A DNA stretch of 64,000 nucleotides from Planococcus rifietoensis (lineage in GTDB: Bacteria; Bacillota; Bacilli; Bacillales_A; Planococcaceae). Position 1 is the first letter of the stretch. The number at the start of each line of letters is the position of its first letter. The translations under genes were made by a program, and so were the position numbers. Location: NCBI RefSeq assembly GCF_001465795.2, contig NZ_CP013659.2:3406501-3470500 (forward strand), written 5' to 3'. The notes beneath the pieces were generated by a model. It made no database searches and was not told the origin of the DNA. It saw only the letters and a program-made list of their open reading frames with translations. Below are positions 27,456 to 35,791 of this stretch, piece by piece.

Positions 27456-27503
27456 TTGACCAGGGTGGTCGAATGTTGTATATTTAAGTCGACCAGGGTG
27501 GTC
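27456..27503 (+). promoter_or_regulatory. Sigma-A promoter with twin TetR operators
   Basis: TTGACC (27456-27461), a 17-base spacer and TATATT (27479-27484) form a good promoter. The palindrome GACCA-GGG-TGGTC occurs twice, at 27458-27470 over the -35 and at 27491-27503 at the expected transcription start, 33 bp apart, about three helical turns. This is the expected layout for autorepression by the TetR protein encoded next. Confidence 0.88.
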
Positions 27504-27525
27504 TAGTTGCGTGAAGGAAGAGGAG

Positions 27526-28176
27526 GTGGATATCATCATTGCACGATTTGAAAGTTTGGAAGAAAGCAAGCAACACACCATCCGCCAGGCAGCACTCGAG
27601 GAGTTTGCGCAACACGGCTACAAGAAAGCGTCGACCAACCGCATCGTCAAAGCGGCAGGGATCGGCAAGGGAATGTTGTTTTATTATTTCACCAGCAAGC
27701 AGGAGCTCTACGAGTATTTGGTGAAGTATAGCCTTGAATTCATCCAAAGCCGCTATTTGAATCGAGTGGACGCAGGGGAATCAGATTTAATCGAACGGCT
27801 CACGCAACTGGCCCGCTTGAAAATGGAAGCCCAAGCGGAAAATGAAGAAGTGTTCAAGTTCTCGGCGGTTTTTTTGCAAGAAGGCGAAGCGCATTTGCCG
27901 AAAGAGCTGGCAGCGAAAATAGAGGAATTGAAGCAATCTGGCTACCGGCTTATGTATGAAGGCATCGACCATAGCCGTTTCCGAAAAGACGCGGATCCCG
28001 ATAAAGTGTTCCATTTGATCCGTTGGTCAATCGATGGCTACCAGCAGGAACTGTTCACCAGATTGACAGGGCAAAAACTTGCCGATATCGATTTTGCGCC
28101 GCATTGGGAAGAATTCTACGCTTATTTAGCTATTTTGAAGAAGAGCTTTTACGAAACGGAGGAGGAATCGCGATGA
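27526..28176 (+). CDS. TetR/AcrR family regulator, probable autorepressor of the exporter operon
   Basis: A TetR-type repressor of about 216 residues: N-terminal HTH (QAALEEFAQHGYKKASTNRI, VKAAGIGKGMLFYYFTSKQE) and a C-terminal ligand domain. The start is unclear. A GTG at 27511 has no ribosome site; GTG 27526 follows AAGGAAG; and the strong AGGAGGTG at 27521 points to a rare ATC/ATT start around 27535-27538. The stop overlaps the ATPase gene by 4 bases. Two matching palindromes in the promoter suggest it represses its own operon and is released by an exported compound. Confidence 0.9.
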   Translation: MDIIIARFESLEESKQHTIRQAALEEFAQHGYKKASTNRIVKAAGIGKGMLFYYFTSKQELYEYLVKYSLEFIQSRYLNRVDAGESDLIERLTQLARLKMEAQAENEEVFKFSAVFLQEGEAHLPKELAAKIEELKQSGYRLMYEGIDHSRFRKDADPDKVFHLIRWSIDGYQQELFTRLTGQKLADIDFAPHWEEFYAYLAILKKSFYETEEESR

Positions 28177-29078
28177 CGGTCGTCAAAACACAAGGGCTCA
28201 GTAAAACCTTCGGAGATTTCAAAGCGCTGGATGGTGTCGACATCGAAGTGAAAGAGGGGGAAGTGTTCGGTTTTATCGGGCCGAACGGAGCAGGAAAGTC
28301 AACGACCTTGCGCGTCCTGCTTGGAATTTTGAAAGCATCCGAAGGCAGTGCCGAGATTTTCGGCAAAGATGTCTGGAAAGATGCGGTCGATATCCATAAA
28401 CGGGTGGCGTATGTGCCGGGTGACGTCAATTTATGGCCGAACCTGACCGGCGGCGAAGTAATCGATTTGTTCGGAAGATTACGCGGCGGCTACGATAAGG
28501 ACCGGCGCGATGAATTAATCAGCCGTTTTGGGCTCGACCCGGGCAAGAAATGCCGGACCTATTCAAAAGGGAACCGCCAGAAAGTGGCGCTCATCGCCGC
28601 CTTTTCCGCGGATGCGGATCTCTATATCTTCGATGAGCCGACTTCAGGCCTCGACCCGCTCATGGAGCGCGTGTTTTCAGAATATGTCCAGGAAGCGAAA
28701 GCGCAAGGCAAGAGCATCCTATTGTCGAGCCATATCCTATCGGAAGTGGAAAAGCTGTGTGACCGGGTAGCGATCATCCGCAAAGGGCGCATCATCGAAA
28801 CCGGGACACTGAAGGAAATGCGCCATTTGACCGGATCGCTAATGTTCATTGAAACTGACAAGCCGATACCTGATTTGGTGGAGCTTCGTGGGGTCCACCG
28901 TGTGCAGGCGTTTGACGGGGGCTGGTCGTTCCAAGTGGACGCCGATGAACTGGATGCGGTCGTCCGTCATTTAAGTGCGTTTGGCATCAAGCGGATGGAA
29001 AGCCGGCCGCCGACGCTGGAAGATTTGTTCATCCGCCATTACGAGGAAACGGAGACAGGAGCAGGAGGTGGCGTGTGA
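28173..29078 (+). CDS. ABC transporter ATP-binding protein (drug/polyketide exporter type)
   Basis: A 301-residue ABC-2 type ATPase. Walker A is GPNGAGKSTT near residue 36, the signature is YSKGNRQKV (a Gly-Gln deviation from LSGGQ seen in this subfamily), Walker B is LYIFDEPTSGLDP, and the H-loop is LLSSHIL. The C-terminal ~80 residues form the regulatory tail common in antibiotic exporters. ATG 28173 has GGAGGA 7 bases upstream and overlaps tetR; the stop shares one base with the permease start. Confidence 0.95.
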   Translation: MTVVKTQGLSKTFGDFKALDGVDIEVKEGEVFGFIGPNGAGKSTTLRVLLGILKASEGSAEIFGKDVWKDAVDIHKRVAYVPGDVNLWPNLTGGEVIDLFGRLRGGYDKDRRDELISRFGLDPGKKCRTYSKGNRQKVALIAAFSADADLYIFDEPTSGLDPLMERVFSEYVQEAKAQGKSILLSSHILSEVEKLCDRVAIIRKGRIIETGTLKEMRHLTGSLMFIETDKPIPDLVELRGVHRVQAFDGGWSFQVDADELDAVVRHLSAFGIKRMESRPPTLEDLFIRHYEETETGAGGGV

Positions 29079-30679
29079 TGAGCCAGCTTTTTGACCATAC
29101 ATGGAGTTTGATGCGTTTTATCCTGCGGCGCGACCGCGTTCGGTTGCCGATCTGGATCTTGTCGTTTGTTTTCGTGTCGGCAGGGATCGTCCTCGTCTTC
29201 GACAATTTATACGGAGATGATATCGAGCGGCAAGCCATTGCGGAAACGATGGAAAACCCGGCCATGGTCGCGATGGTCGGGCCCAATTACGGCGGGGCCG
29301 ATTACACGACCGGCGCCATGACGGCACATGAAATGCTGGTCATGACCGCGGCGATTGTCGCCTTGATGAATATCTTGCTGGTCAGCCGCCATACGCGCGG
29401 GGATGAGGAGGAAGGGCGGCTTGAGCTTGTCCGTGCGCTGCCGGTCGGGCAGTTGTCCAGTTTAACGGCGGTGCTGCTGGTGCTCACTGCTGTCAATACA
29501 CTGCTTGCGGTATTGACCGGTGTTTCAATGGCCGCGCTGCAAGTCGAGAGCGTCGACCTTCACGGTTCGCTCTTGTTCGGGGCAGCGCTCGGTGCGACCG
29601 GCTTGTTCTTCGCTGCGCTAACGGCCGTGTTTGCACAACTTACGCAAAATGCCCGTGCGACGACCGGCTTGTCGATCGCCGCTTTGCTGGTGTTTTATAT
29701 GATTCGTGCAATTGGCGATGTCATGAGCGAGGCCTTGTCGCTCACTTCGCCGCTCGGCTGGATCCTGCGCGCCAAGCCATTTGTCGAAAACTTATGGTGG
29801 CCGGTCATGCTATCGGTGGGTTTGGCGTTGGCGCTGTCCATCTTGGCGTTGTATTTAAACAGCATCCGTGATCACGACTCCGGGTTTTTACCGACGCGTG
29901 CGGGTCGTACACAAGCCCCGGCAACGCTTCGCGGGCCGTTCGGCTTGGCGTGGCGGCTTCAGCGCACGGGCTTGATTGCCTGGGCGGTCGCGTTGTTCAT
30001 CCTGGGCATCTCGTATGGGTCGGTGCTCGGTGAAATCGAACGCTTTTTTGAAGGCATCGATTTGTTCCAGCAATTGATCGTCGAGCAGGAAGGCTTTAGC
30101 TTGATCGAGCTGTTCATTCCTGTACTGTCTTCGGTCATGGCGATTCTCGCCTCGATCCCGGCCATCATGGTGATGCTGAAAGTGAAGACGGAAGAAAAGA
30201 ATGGGCGCATGGAACACGTCATCGGCCGCTCGGTTTCCCGCTGGCGCGTGGCGTTCAGCTATTGGCTGCTTGCCGCATTGACGGCGATTACGATGCTGTT
30301 TTTGACCGGTATCGGGCTCGGCCTCGCAGGCAATGCCGTGCTTGATGAAGACTTGCCGCTAGGCACGTATATCGGTGCTTCGTTCGTGTATTTGCCAGCA
30401 GTGTTGATCATGATCGGTTTGGCGCTCGTGTTCATCGGCTTTTTGCCGAGTTTTGCGAGTGTTATCTGGCTCTACTTAGGTCTATCGTTTTTCGTTGTCT
30501 ATTTGGGCGAGCTGCTGCAGCTTCCGGATTGGGTGGAGAAGCTGACACCTTACGGACATATTCCAGGCATTCCACTGGATGAAGTCAATTACGGTGGGCT
30601 GGCTTTGATGATTGTAATCGCTGTTCTCCTGTCTGTTGTGGGGGCCTATGGTTTCCGCCGGCGTGATTTGAAAACTTAA
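29078..30679 (+). CDS. ABC-2 type permease, exporter of polyketide-like compounds
   Basis: A 533-residue membrane protein with about twelve helices arranged as two six-helix halves, the layout of TnrB3-like exporters. The start of each half contains a basic cytoplasmic segment (RRDRVRLPIWILSF; WRLQRTGLIAWAVALFI). Transport direction is inferred from the ABC-2 family and from the TetR regulator. GGAGGTG sits 7 bases before ATG 29078; a GTG one codon earlier is less well spaced. Confidence 0.92.
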   Translation: MSQLFDHTWSLMRFILRRDRVRLPIWILSFVFVSAGIVLVFDNLYGDDIERQAIAETMENPAMVAMVGPNYGGADYTTGAMTAHEMLVMTAAIVALMNILLVSRHTRGDEEEGRLELVRALPVGQLSSLTAVLLVLTAVNTLLAVLTGVSMAALQVESVDLHGSLLFGAALGATGLFFAALTAVFAQLTQNARATTGLSIAALLVFYMIRAIGDVMSEALSLTSPLGWILRAKPFVENLWWPVMLSVGLALALSILALYLNSIRDHDSGFLPTRAGRTQAPATLRGPFGLAWRLQRTGLIAWAVALFILGISYGSVLGEIERFFEGIDLFQQLIVEQEGFSLIELFIPVLSSVMAILASIPAIMVMLKVKTEEKNGRMEHVIGRSVSRWRVAFSYWLLAALTAITMLFLTGIGLGLAGNAVLDEDLPLGTYIGASFVYLPAVLIMIGLALVFIGFLPSFASVIWLYLGLSFFVVYLGELLQLPDWVEKLTPYGHIPGIPLDEVNYGGLALMIVIAVLLSVVGAYGFRRRDLKT

Positions 30680-30692
30680 GGAGGTTGATCAC

Positions 30693-31070
30693 ATGACTCA
30701 AACGATTACGACATTTTTACTGTTTCAAGGGCAAGCAGAAGAGGCGATGAAACTGTATACTTCCATTTTCAAAAATTTCCATATCGATTCAGTGAAGCAT
30801 CGGGAAGATGGTAAAGTAGAGCAGGCGAGCTTTACGTTGGCAGGCACTGAATACATGTGCATCGATAGCCCGATTCCGCATGAGTTCACTTTTACGCCTG
30901 CTGTGTCGCTATTTGTCCAAGTGGATGATGAAGCGCAATTCGATAAAGTCTATAGTGCTTTAAGCGAAGATGGAAAAGTACTAATGGAACCTGGCGATTA
31001 CGGCTTCAGCCGGAAATTCGGCTGGTGCAATGACCGCTTCGGCGTATCCTGGCAAGTGACGATCAACTAG
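30693..31070 (+). CDS. VOC family protein (PhnB-like)
   Basis: A 125-residue vicinal-oxygen-chelate protein of the PhnB/3-demethylubiquinone methyltransferase-like group. Visible marks are TITTFLLFQGQAEEAMKLYT at the start, the central CIDSPIPHEFTFTPAVSLFV and the end FGWCNDRFGVSWQV. The reaction is unknown; members often bind metal or small toxic compounds. It follows the exporter by 13 bases with GGAGGT and may belong to the same operon. A terminator follows directly. Confidence 0.9.
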   Translation: MTQTITTFLLFQGQAEEAMKLYTSIFKNFHIDSVKHREDGKVEQASFTLAGTEYMCIDSPIPHEFTFTPAVSLFVQVDDEAQFDKVYSALSEDGKVLMEPGDYGFSRKFGWCNDRFGVSWQVTIN

Positions 31071-31072
31071 AG

Positions 31073-31107
31073 AATCCCCGGTGCACCGATGCACCGGGGA
31101 TTTTTTT
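31073..31107 (+). terminator. Terminator after VOC gene
   Basis: AATCCCCGGTGC-ACCGAT-GCACCGGGGATT followed by T-tract. Confidence 0.92.
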
Positions 31108-31168
31108 GGAGCTATTGAATTGCGATGATGGTAAGAAGATATGATTCCTACTTGTACTTGAATGCAGG

Positions 31169-31858
31169 CTAAAGCAGCAGCCAGGCGGCGAGCGGGCTGA
31201 GCAAGGCGCCAAGAACGGCGGCCAAGGTCATTGCCACAGAACTCATCGAGGCATCTTCCGGACCGTATTCGAATGCTTTCGCTGTACCAAGCCCGTGGGC
31301 AGAAGCGCCGAGGCCGATGCCGCGCCCGATCGGGGAGTCGATATTCAATAAGTGCAACAAATACGGCCCGAGCAGGATGCCCGTGAAGCCGGCAACCATG
31401 ACGAATACGGCAGCCAGCGATGGAATGCCGCCGATTGTGTTCGCGACTTGCATGGCGACAGGCGTCGTCAATGATTTCGGCAAGACCGTCAAGATCAATT
31501 CTTCCGTAAAACCGAGCCAACGTGTAAACAAGGTGCCGCTGACAAGGCCTGCGATGACGCCCGCGACAATCCCGGCAGCGATCGGCACCAGGTTTTTCTG
31601 GAGCAATTCACGATGCTTGTAAAGTGGTACGGCAAGCGCGACGACAGCGGGCCCGAGAAAAGCCGCCACCCAGTCGCCGCCTTCCATATAAGTTTCATAA
31701 GGAATATCGAACAGGATTAAAATGGCCACGAGCGCTACCGTCGCCGTGATGACGGGGTTCAAGGGCGTTTTGCGAAAGCGCAGGTACACGAAATTGGCGA
31801 CAACGTAAGTCGCTACGGTCAGGACGGAGAACACAATGGCTGAGGGAGTGAATGCCAT
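31169..31858 (-). CDS. lrgB: LrgB/CidB family membrane protein
   Basis: A 229-residue LrgB-type membrane protein with several helices and the family blocks LPKSLTTPVAMQVANTIGG, FTGILLGPYLLHLL and GLGASAHGLGTAKAFEYG. LrgAB/CidAB pairs modulate murein hydrolase activity and, in some species, export pyruvate or related overflow metabolites. It is translated after lrgA, 2 bases downstream, with AAAAGGAGG before the ATG. Confidence 0.93.
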   Translation of the reverse strand: MAFTPSAIVFSVLTVATYVVANFVYLRFRKTPLNPVITATVALVAILILFDIPYETYMEGGDWVAAFLGPAVVALAVPLYKHRELLQKNLVPIAAGIVAGVIAGLVSGTLFTRWLGFTEELILTVLPKSLTTPVAMQVANTIGGIPSLAAVFVMVAGFTGILLGPYLLHLLNIDSPIGRGIGLGASAHGLGTAKAFEYGPEDASMSSVAMTLAAVLGALLSPLAAWLLL

Positions 31859-31860
31859 GA

Positions 31861-32235
31861 TTATGCTTCCTCCTTTTGCGCTGTGCTTCGATTTGCAATA
31901 TACTGGCTTGCAAAGCCGGCAGCCGCCATCGTGATGAGCGTACTGATGATCACGATCGGCAGCAGCAACACGCCTTTTCCGGAAAACAAGGGGCCGTAAT
32001 CAACGACGCCGACCGTTGCCGGAATGAAATATAAGGAAAGAAAGCTTAATAAAAAAGTGGCGCCTGCGTCTATCCATTCCAGTGGATAGATTTTCAGCAA
32101 TAAAGCGCTGAACAATAGCAAAAAGCCGATGATGCTGCCAGGCATCGGCAGCTGGAGCAAAGCTTGAATGGCTTCACCGATCAGCAAAAACCCGTACAGG
32201 ACAAGCAATTGCAAAATGATACGAATGATCTTCAT
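31861..32235 (-). CDS. lrgA: LrgA/CidA family holin-like protein
   Basis: A 124-residue holin-like membrane protein with four helices: ILQLLVLYGFLLIGEAIQAL, LPMPGSIIGFLLLFSALLL, FIPATVGVVDYGPLF and a last helix ending before polar residues. It forms the membrane partner of LrgB in the two-gene operon. No LytSR- or CidR-type regulator gene is beside the pair, so the control source is not visible. Confidence 0.92.
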   Translation of the reverse strand: MKIIRIILQLLVLYGFLLIGEAIQALLQLPMPGSIIGFLLLFSALLLKIYPLEWIDAGATFLLSFLSLYFIPATVGVVDYGPLFSGKGVLLLPIVIISTLITMAAAGFASQYIANRSTAQKEEA

Positions 32236-32449
32236 AGGGTACCTCCGCCTTCCGGTCAGTTTTGGAAAACGATGGACGTCTTCATATATGTAGATATTTT
32301 ACAGCAATCGAGGGGAAATGCGAGTCAATTTATTCGGAAATGGAGACGGAATAACTGTAAGGAAAGGAAGAAAATGTTATAGCGCGAAAGCTCTATACAA
32401 CAAGGTTTTAAGCGAATAATGAAATTTTCCGAAAACAAGAATTTAACAC
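32236..32449. other. Intergenic region between lrgA and brnQ, no gene seen
   Basis: AT-rich stretch between the divergent lrgA and brnQ genes. It contains short out-of-frame readings only, with no convincing ribosome site or conserved product. A promoter for lrgAB must lie here on the minus strand, but no consensus pair stood out. Confidence 0.5.
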
Positions 32450-32500
32450 TTGCATTTTGTAGAGGATGTTGTAGTATTACCTTATGCAATATATCGCATA
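32450..32500 (+). promoter_or_regulatory. Probable brnQ promoter with near-palindromic operator
   Basis: TTGCAT (32450-32455), 16-base spacer and TAGTAT (32472-32477) precede brnQ. At the expected start of transcription lies TATGCAATATATCGCATA (32483-32500), an 18-bp palindrome with one mismatched pair. Its core ATGCAATATATC recurs upstream of the GntR gene at 34719-34730. Confidence 0.55.
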
Positions 32501-32570
32501 CAATTATTCGTTGATAGTATTTCGGAATAAAGAAGAATGAATATTCAAAAAAGTAAGGGAGCTAGTAAGT

Positions 32571-33944
32571 ATGGACAGCAAATTATCGATGAAGGCTTAT
32601 CTTATCATTGGGACAATGCTTTTCGCATTGTTTTTCGGAGCAGGGAACTTGATCTTCCCCGCGCAGCTCGGCCAGTATGCAGGTGAAAATGTCTGGGTGG
32701 CAATGGCTGGTTTCTTAACGACAGGGGTCGGCTTGCCGCTACTCGGCATTTTGGCGATCGGTTTTTCAAAAAGCCGGGACTTGCAGGATCTCTCAAGCCG
32801 CGTGCATCCGGTGTACGGCTTATTGTTCACCGCCGCGCTTTATTTGACGATTGGGCCGTTTTTCGCATTGCCGCGGACAGCAGCCGTTTCTTATGAAGTG
32901 GGCATCGTGCCATTTATCGGAGACGGATCGATTACGATCGGTTTGATTGTCTTCTCACTCATTTTTTATGTGGTTTCTTTATTGTTGTCGTTGAACCCAA
33001 CGCAAATGGTCGACAGCATCGGTAAATTCCTGGCTCCAGCCATCTTGATCGTCCTTGGCGTCTTGCTAGTCGCGGCGTTCGTCTCTCCGATGGGCGAGGC
33101 TGGCCCTGCACAAGACGGGTACGCAAGCGGCGCCTTTTTGACCGGCTTTACGGAAGGATACAATACGATGGATGCGCTCGCTTCGCTCGTGTTCGGAATT
33201 ATCGTCATTTCAGCGGTCCAGAAAATGGGCGTCACCTCATCTAAGGGCTTGCTGAAGGCGACGCTTCTCAGCGGTGCCGTGGCAGCTGGATTATTGGCTG
33301 TCGTTTACACGGGAATCGCTTTCCTTGGCGCGACCAGCACTTCTCAGCTGGGCCTTTTGGAAACCGGCGGGCCGGTTCTGAGCGGGGCTTCTGAACATTA
33401 TTTCGGCACATTCGGCGCCATGCTATTGGCCGTGATCATCATCTTGGCATGCCTTACAACAGCAGTCGGCTTGACTGTCGCCACTTCAGAATTTTTCCAT
33501 AAGCTGACGCCTGGCATCAGCTACCGCACATATGTCTTTATCTTCACCATCTTTTCGTTAGTGGTAACGAACGCTGGACTTTCGAATATCATCACGTATT
33601 CCATTCCGGTATTGATGTTCTTGTATCCACTCGCAATCGTCCTGATCATGCTGGCATTCATGTCGCCGCTTTTCAACCACAGCCGCATCGTCTACGTATC
33701 GGCTATCGGCGTGACGTTCTTCATCGCGATCGTCGACGGATTGAAAACTTTGACAGGCTCGCTCGGCATTGAAAATCCGGCTTGGCTCCAAAGCATCATC
33801 GACTTTTATGCTGAGGTCCTGCCGCTTTACGGCGACGGGCTCGGCTGGCTAGTGCCGGCTTTGGCCGCTATCATCATTTCAGGTGTGGCCGCCCGTTTGA
33901 GAAATCGCGGGGAAGCGGAATCTCCAGCCTTCACAAATCGCTAA
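32571..33944 (+). CDS. brnQ: Branched-chain amino acid transporter BrnQ
   Basis: A 457-residue LIVCS-family sodium-coupled importer of leucine, isoleucine and valine. It has about twelve helices, with the family start LIIGTMLFALFFGAGNLIFP and the stretch ALFFGAGNLIFPAQLGQYAG binding region; TIGPFFALPRTAAVSYEVG follows. ATG 32571 is preceded by AAGGGAG. No leucine T-box leader is visible upstream; instead there is a palindrome that may be the target of the GntR regulator encoded just downstream. Confidence 0.95.
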   Translation: MDSKLSMKAYLIIGTMLFALFFGAGNLIFPAQLGQYAGENVWVAMAGFLTTGVGLPLLGILAIGFSKSRDLQDLSSRVHPVYGLLFTAALYLTIGPFFALPRTAAVSYEVGIVPFIGDGSITIGLIVFSLIFYVVSLLLSLNPTQMVDSIGKFLAPAILIVLGVLLVAAFVSPMGEAGPAQDGYASGAFLTGFTEGYNTMDALASLVFGIIVISAVQKMGVTSSKGLLKATLLSGAVAAGLLAVVYTGIAFLGATSTSQLGLLETGGPVLSGASEHYFGTFGAMLLAVIIILACLTTAVGLTVATSEFFHKLTPGISYRTYVFIFTIFSLVVTNAGLSNIITYSIPVLMFLYPLAIVLIMLAFMSPLFNHSRIVYVSAIGVTFFIAIVDGLKTLTGSLGIENPAWLQSIIDFYAEVLPLYGDGLGWLVPALAAIIISGVAARLRNRGEAESPAFTNR

Positions 33945-33990
33945 AAAAAGCTGTTCCCAACGTGTGCGACACGTTGTGGAACAGCTTTTT
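33945..33990. terminator. Bidirectional terminator between brnQ and gntR-type gene
   Basis: AAAAAAGCTGTTCC and AACGTGT pair across a GCG loop with ACACGTT and GGAACAGCTTTTTT, one small internal mismatch. Confidence 0.92.
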
Positions 33991-34652
33991 TAAATGCCTT
34001 TGGAAGCGGTCAATTCTTCAATAGTGCGGACCCAATTGGATTTCATCAAGTGTGAAATCTTTTCGGCGTCTCCGGCTTTGAGAGTTTCGATGATTTCGAT
34101 GTGCTCGTCATGGGAGCGCATCGTCAAGACTAGGGAATGGTGGAAAAATTGTCTGCGGACATGTGATTGAAGCTGGCCGAGAATGGAATCTATATATGGA
34201 TTTCCGGCTGCATCCACGATGATCTGATGGAATTCTTCATCGATTTTCAAAGCAGAGAAGGAATCGCTGTTGCGGATGGCGCGCGCAAATTTCCGGTTGG
34301 TTTCTTCCAACAGCCCAAAAATCTCAGGGGTCAAATTCGGAATGGCCAGCTCACCGGCAAGTGCTTGCAGCACAGCAAGAGGAGGCAGGAGGTGTTTGAT
34401 GTCTTCGATATGGATATCCGTAACGCGTGTCGCTTTGCCGGGAAACATTTCAATGAATCCTTGTACTTCAAGAAGCTGCAGGGCTTCACGAATCGGCGTC
34501 CGGCTCAAATTGAGCGCTTCAGCGAGTTCGGTGTCAACCAGTTTCTCACCAGGCTGTAAGGTGCCGTCAATGATCCATTGCTGCAATTGTAAGTGGGCAC
34601 TTTCTTTAGCGGAAACGCGTACCGGCCTTGTATGGTCTACAGGAATCGGCAT
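33990..34652 (-). CDS. GntR family regulator with FCD domain
   Basis: A 220-residue GntR/FadR-subfamily transcription factor. The N-terminal winged helix is seen in LQQWIIDGTLQPGEKLVDTE and LAEALNLSRTPIREALQLLE. The C-terminal FCD all-helical domain has the metal/ligand histidines in DEEFHQIIVDAAGN and the later EHIEIIETLKAGD. Start at 34652 is backed by AAAGGAG 7 bases upstream. The ligand is unknown; sharing of a 12-mer with the brnQ promoter region suggests amino-acid or organic-acid control. Confidence 0.92.
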   Translation of the reverse strand: MPIPVDHTRPVRVSAKESAHLQLQQWIIDGTLQPGEKLVDTELAEALNLSRTPIREALQLLEVQGFIEMFPGKATRVTDIHIEDIKHLLPPLAVLQALAGELAIPNLTPEIFGLLEETNRKFARAIRNSDSFSALKIDEEFHQIIVDAAGNPYIDSILGQLQSHVRRQFFHHSLVLTMRSHDEHIEIIETLKAGDAEKISHLMKSNWVRTIEELTASKGI

Positions 34653-34815
34653 AGTAAATCTCCTTTCGAAATTATCTGACTCCATTATACACTAATCTGC
34701 AAAGCAATAAAATGCAGAATGCAATATATCTAAAACGCTGATTTGCGAATGTCAGTTTGATGCCCTCTGTAAAGGGAATAACAGCATTATCAGGAAACTT
34801 TAAGGAGGAGCCGCC

Positions 34816-35175
34816 ATGCTATCATTCTTTACCAGTAAAGACGAACAAACCTTTGCTATCGAAGTCGAGGGCAAAGTAACCAAAGACGATTTGAAGAAAT
34901 TTGACAATGTGGTGTTCGAAAAATTCCGCAACGATCAGAAATTTAATGTGTACGCCGTGATCGGCGATATCGACACGCCTACAGCGGGCGCCATGTTCGA
35001 AGAGTTGGCCATCGATGCCAAACGCTGGAGCCAATACAATAAACTCGCGGTCGTCAGTGAAAAAGACTGGCTCGACAAAGTATCGGGCGCACTCGACAAA
35101 CTGCCTGGCGTGCAAGCCAAACATTTCCCAATGGACCAGATGGAAGCAGCCTGGGATTGGATAAAGGAGAGGTGA
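34816..35175 (+). CDS. SpoIIAA-like (STAS/SEC14-fold) protein, copy 1
   Basis: A 119-residue single-domain protein of the SpoIIAA-like family. It opens MLSFFTSKDEQTFAIEVEGK, followed by a KxDxxK helix, a central WSQYNKLAVVSEKDW block and C-terminal helix EAAWDWIKE. These domains may bind lipid or nucleotide ligands; no enzymatic role is established. Eleven-base-pair spacing to the start from AAGGAGGAG. A paralogue follows at 35182 after 6 bases. Confidence 0.85.
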   Translation: MLSFFTSKDEQTFAIEVEGKVTKDDLKKFDNVVFEKFRNDQKFNVYAVIGDIDTPTAGAMFEELAIDAKRWSQYNKLAVVSEKDWLDKVSGALDKLPGVQAKHFPMDQMEAAWDWIKER

Positions 35176-35181
35176 CGAGAT

Positions 35182-35538
35182 ATGTTGTCAATTGTACCGA
35201 GCAAAGACATCGAAACGATTGCGATTGAAGTGGAAGGGCGTGCCAGCAAAGCCGATATCGAAAAACTGGATCATGTCATCCGCGACAAAGTGAGCGAAAA
35301 AGGACATTTCAATATGTATGCCATCATTTACAAAGTGGAAGATTCAACTTTGTTCGATGCGGCAGATAGTGCGGTAATCGACCGGCACAGCTGGAGCCAA
35401 GCGCGCAAATTCGCGGTTATCAGCGAAAGGGACTGGACCTCGGCAGCGAGCGGCTGGCAAGGCTTCGCGGACGGCCTGGAAACTCGCCATTTCAACCTCG
35501 ACGAAATGAACGATGCATGGGAATGGATGCAAGAATAA
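35182..35538 (+). CDS. SpoIIAA-like (STAS/SEC14-fold) protein, copy 2
   Basis: A 118-residue tandem paralogue of the preceding gene, with MLSIVPSKDIETIAIEVEGR at the start, WSQARKFAVISERDW in the middle and NDAWEWMQE at the end. The shared framework with clear divergence between (for example GDIDTP against YKVEDS) indicates an old duplication rather than a recent copy. GGAGAGGTGACGAG provides the ribosome site within the end of copy 1. A terminator follows, so the two genes form a unit. Confidence 0.85.
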   Translation: MLSIVPSKDIETIAIEVEGRASKADIEKLDHVIRDKVSEKGHFNMYAIIYKVEDSTLFDAADSAVIDRHSWSQARKFAVISERDWTSAASGWQGFADGLETRHFNLDEMNDAWEWMQE

Positions 35539-35549
35539 CCAATGAATAC

Positions 35550-35582
35550 AAAGCGTTCCGCATTGCTGCGGAGCGCTTTTTT
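35550..35582 (+). terminator. Terminator after SpoIIAA-like pair
   Basis: AAGCG-TT-CCGCA-TTGC-TGCGG-AG-CGCTT stem followed by T-tract. Confidence 0.9.
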
Positions 35583-35653
35583 CTTTTGAGAGGATTATGC
35601 AGATATAAAGATAGAAGTTGAAATTTAGTGATTACAATAGCTTGCGCTATGAG

Positions 35654-35791
35654 ACTTCGTTTCAGGGGGCTGCTTTCCGAGGGGCGGGTGTTGAGCCAAT
35701 GTGCGGCAAAGAGAGCCGCACATTTGTCTCGCCAGCCCGCGCGGTCCCTCAGGAGTCAGCCCCCTTCCACTCCGTCTCTAGTTTTAGAGTG
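35654..35791 (+). repeat. 138-nt palindromic leader repeat, copy A
   Basis: It is about 95% identical to 45250-45389. The outer stem pairs CAGGGGGCTG with CAGCCCCCTT. An inner hairpin pairs TGTGCGGC with GCCGCACA; copy B has TGTACGGC with GCCGTACA, a compensatory change. Copy B also carries one extra G and one extra C in the outer stem. The element resembles the CTTTCCG...AGGAGTC palindromes at 13400 and 62850. It contains no credible gene. Confidence 0.88.

Noticed and set aside
28023..28172. Longer N-terminus for the ABC ATPase
   Set aside because: It would overlap tetR by 150 bases with non-family sequence; ATG 28173 has GGAGGA and gives a normal ABC start.
32236..32570. T-box leader for brnQ
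   Set aside because: No TGGNACCGCG-type T-box sequence or specifier stem is present.
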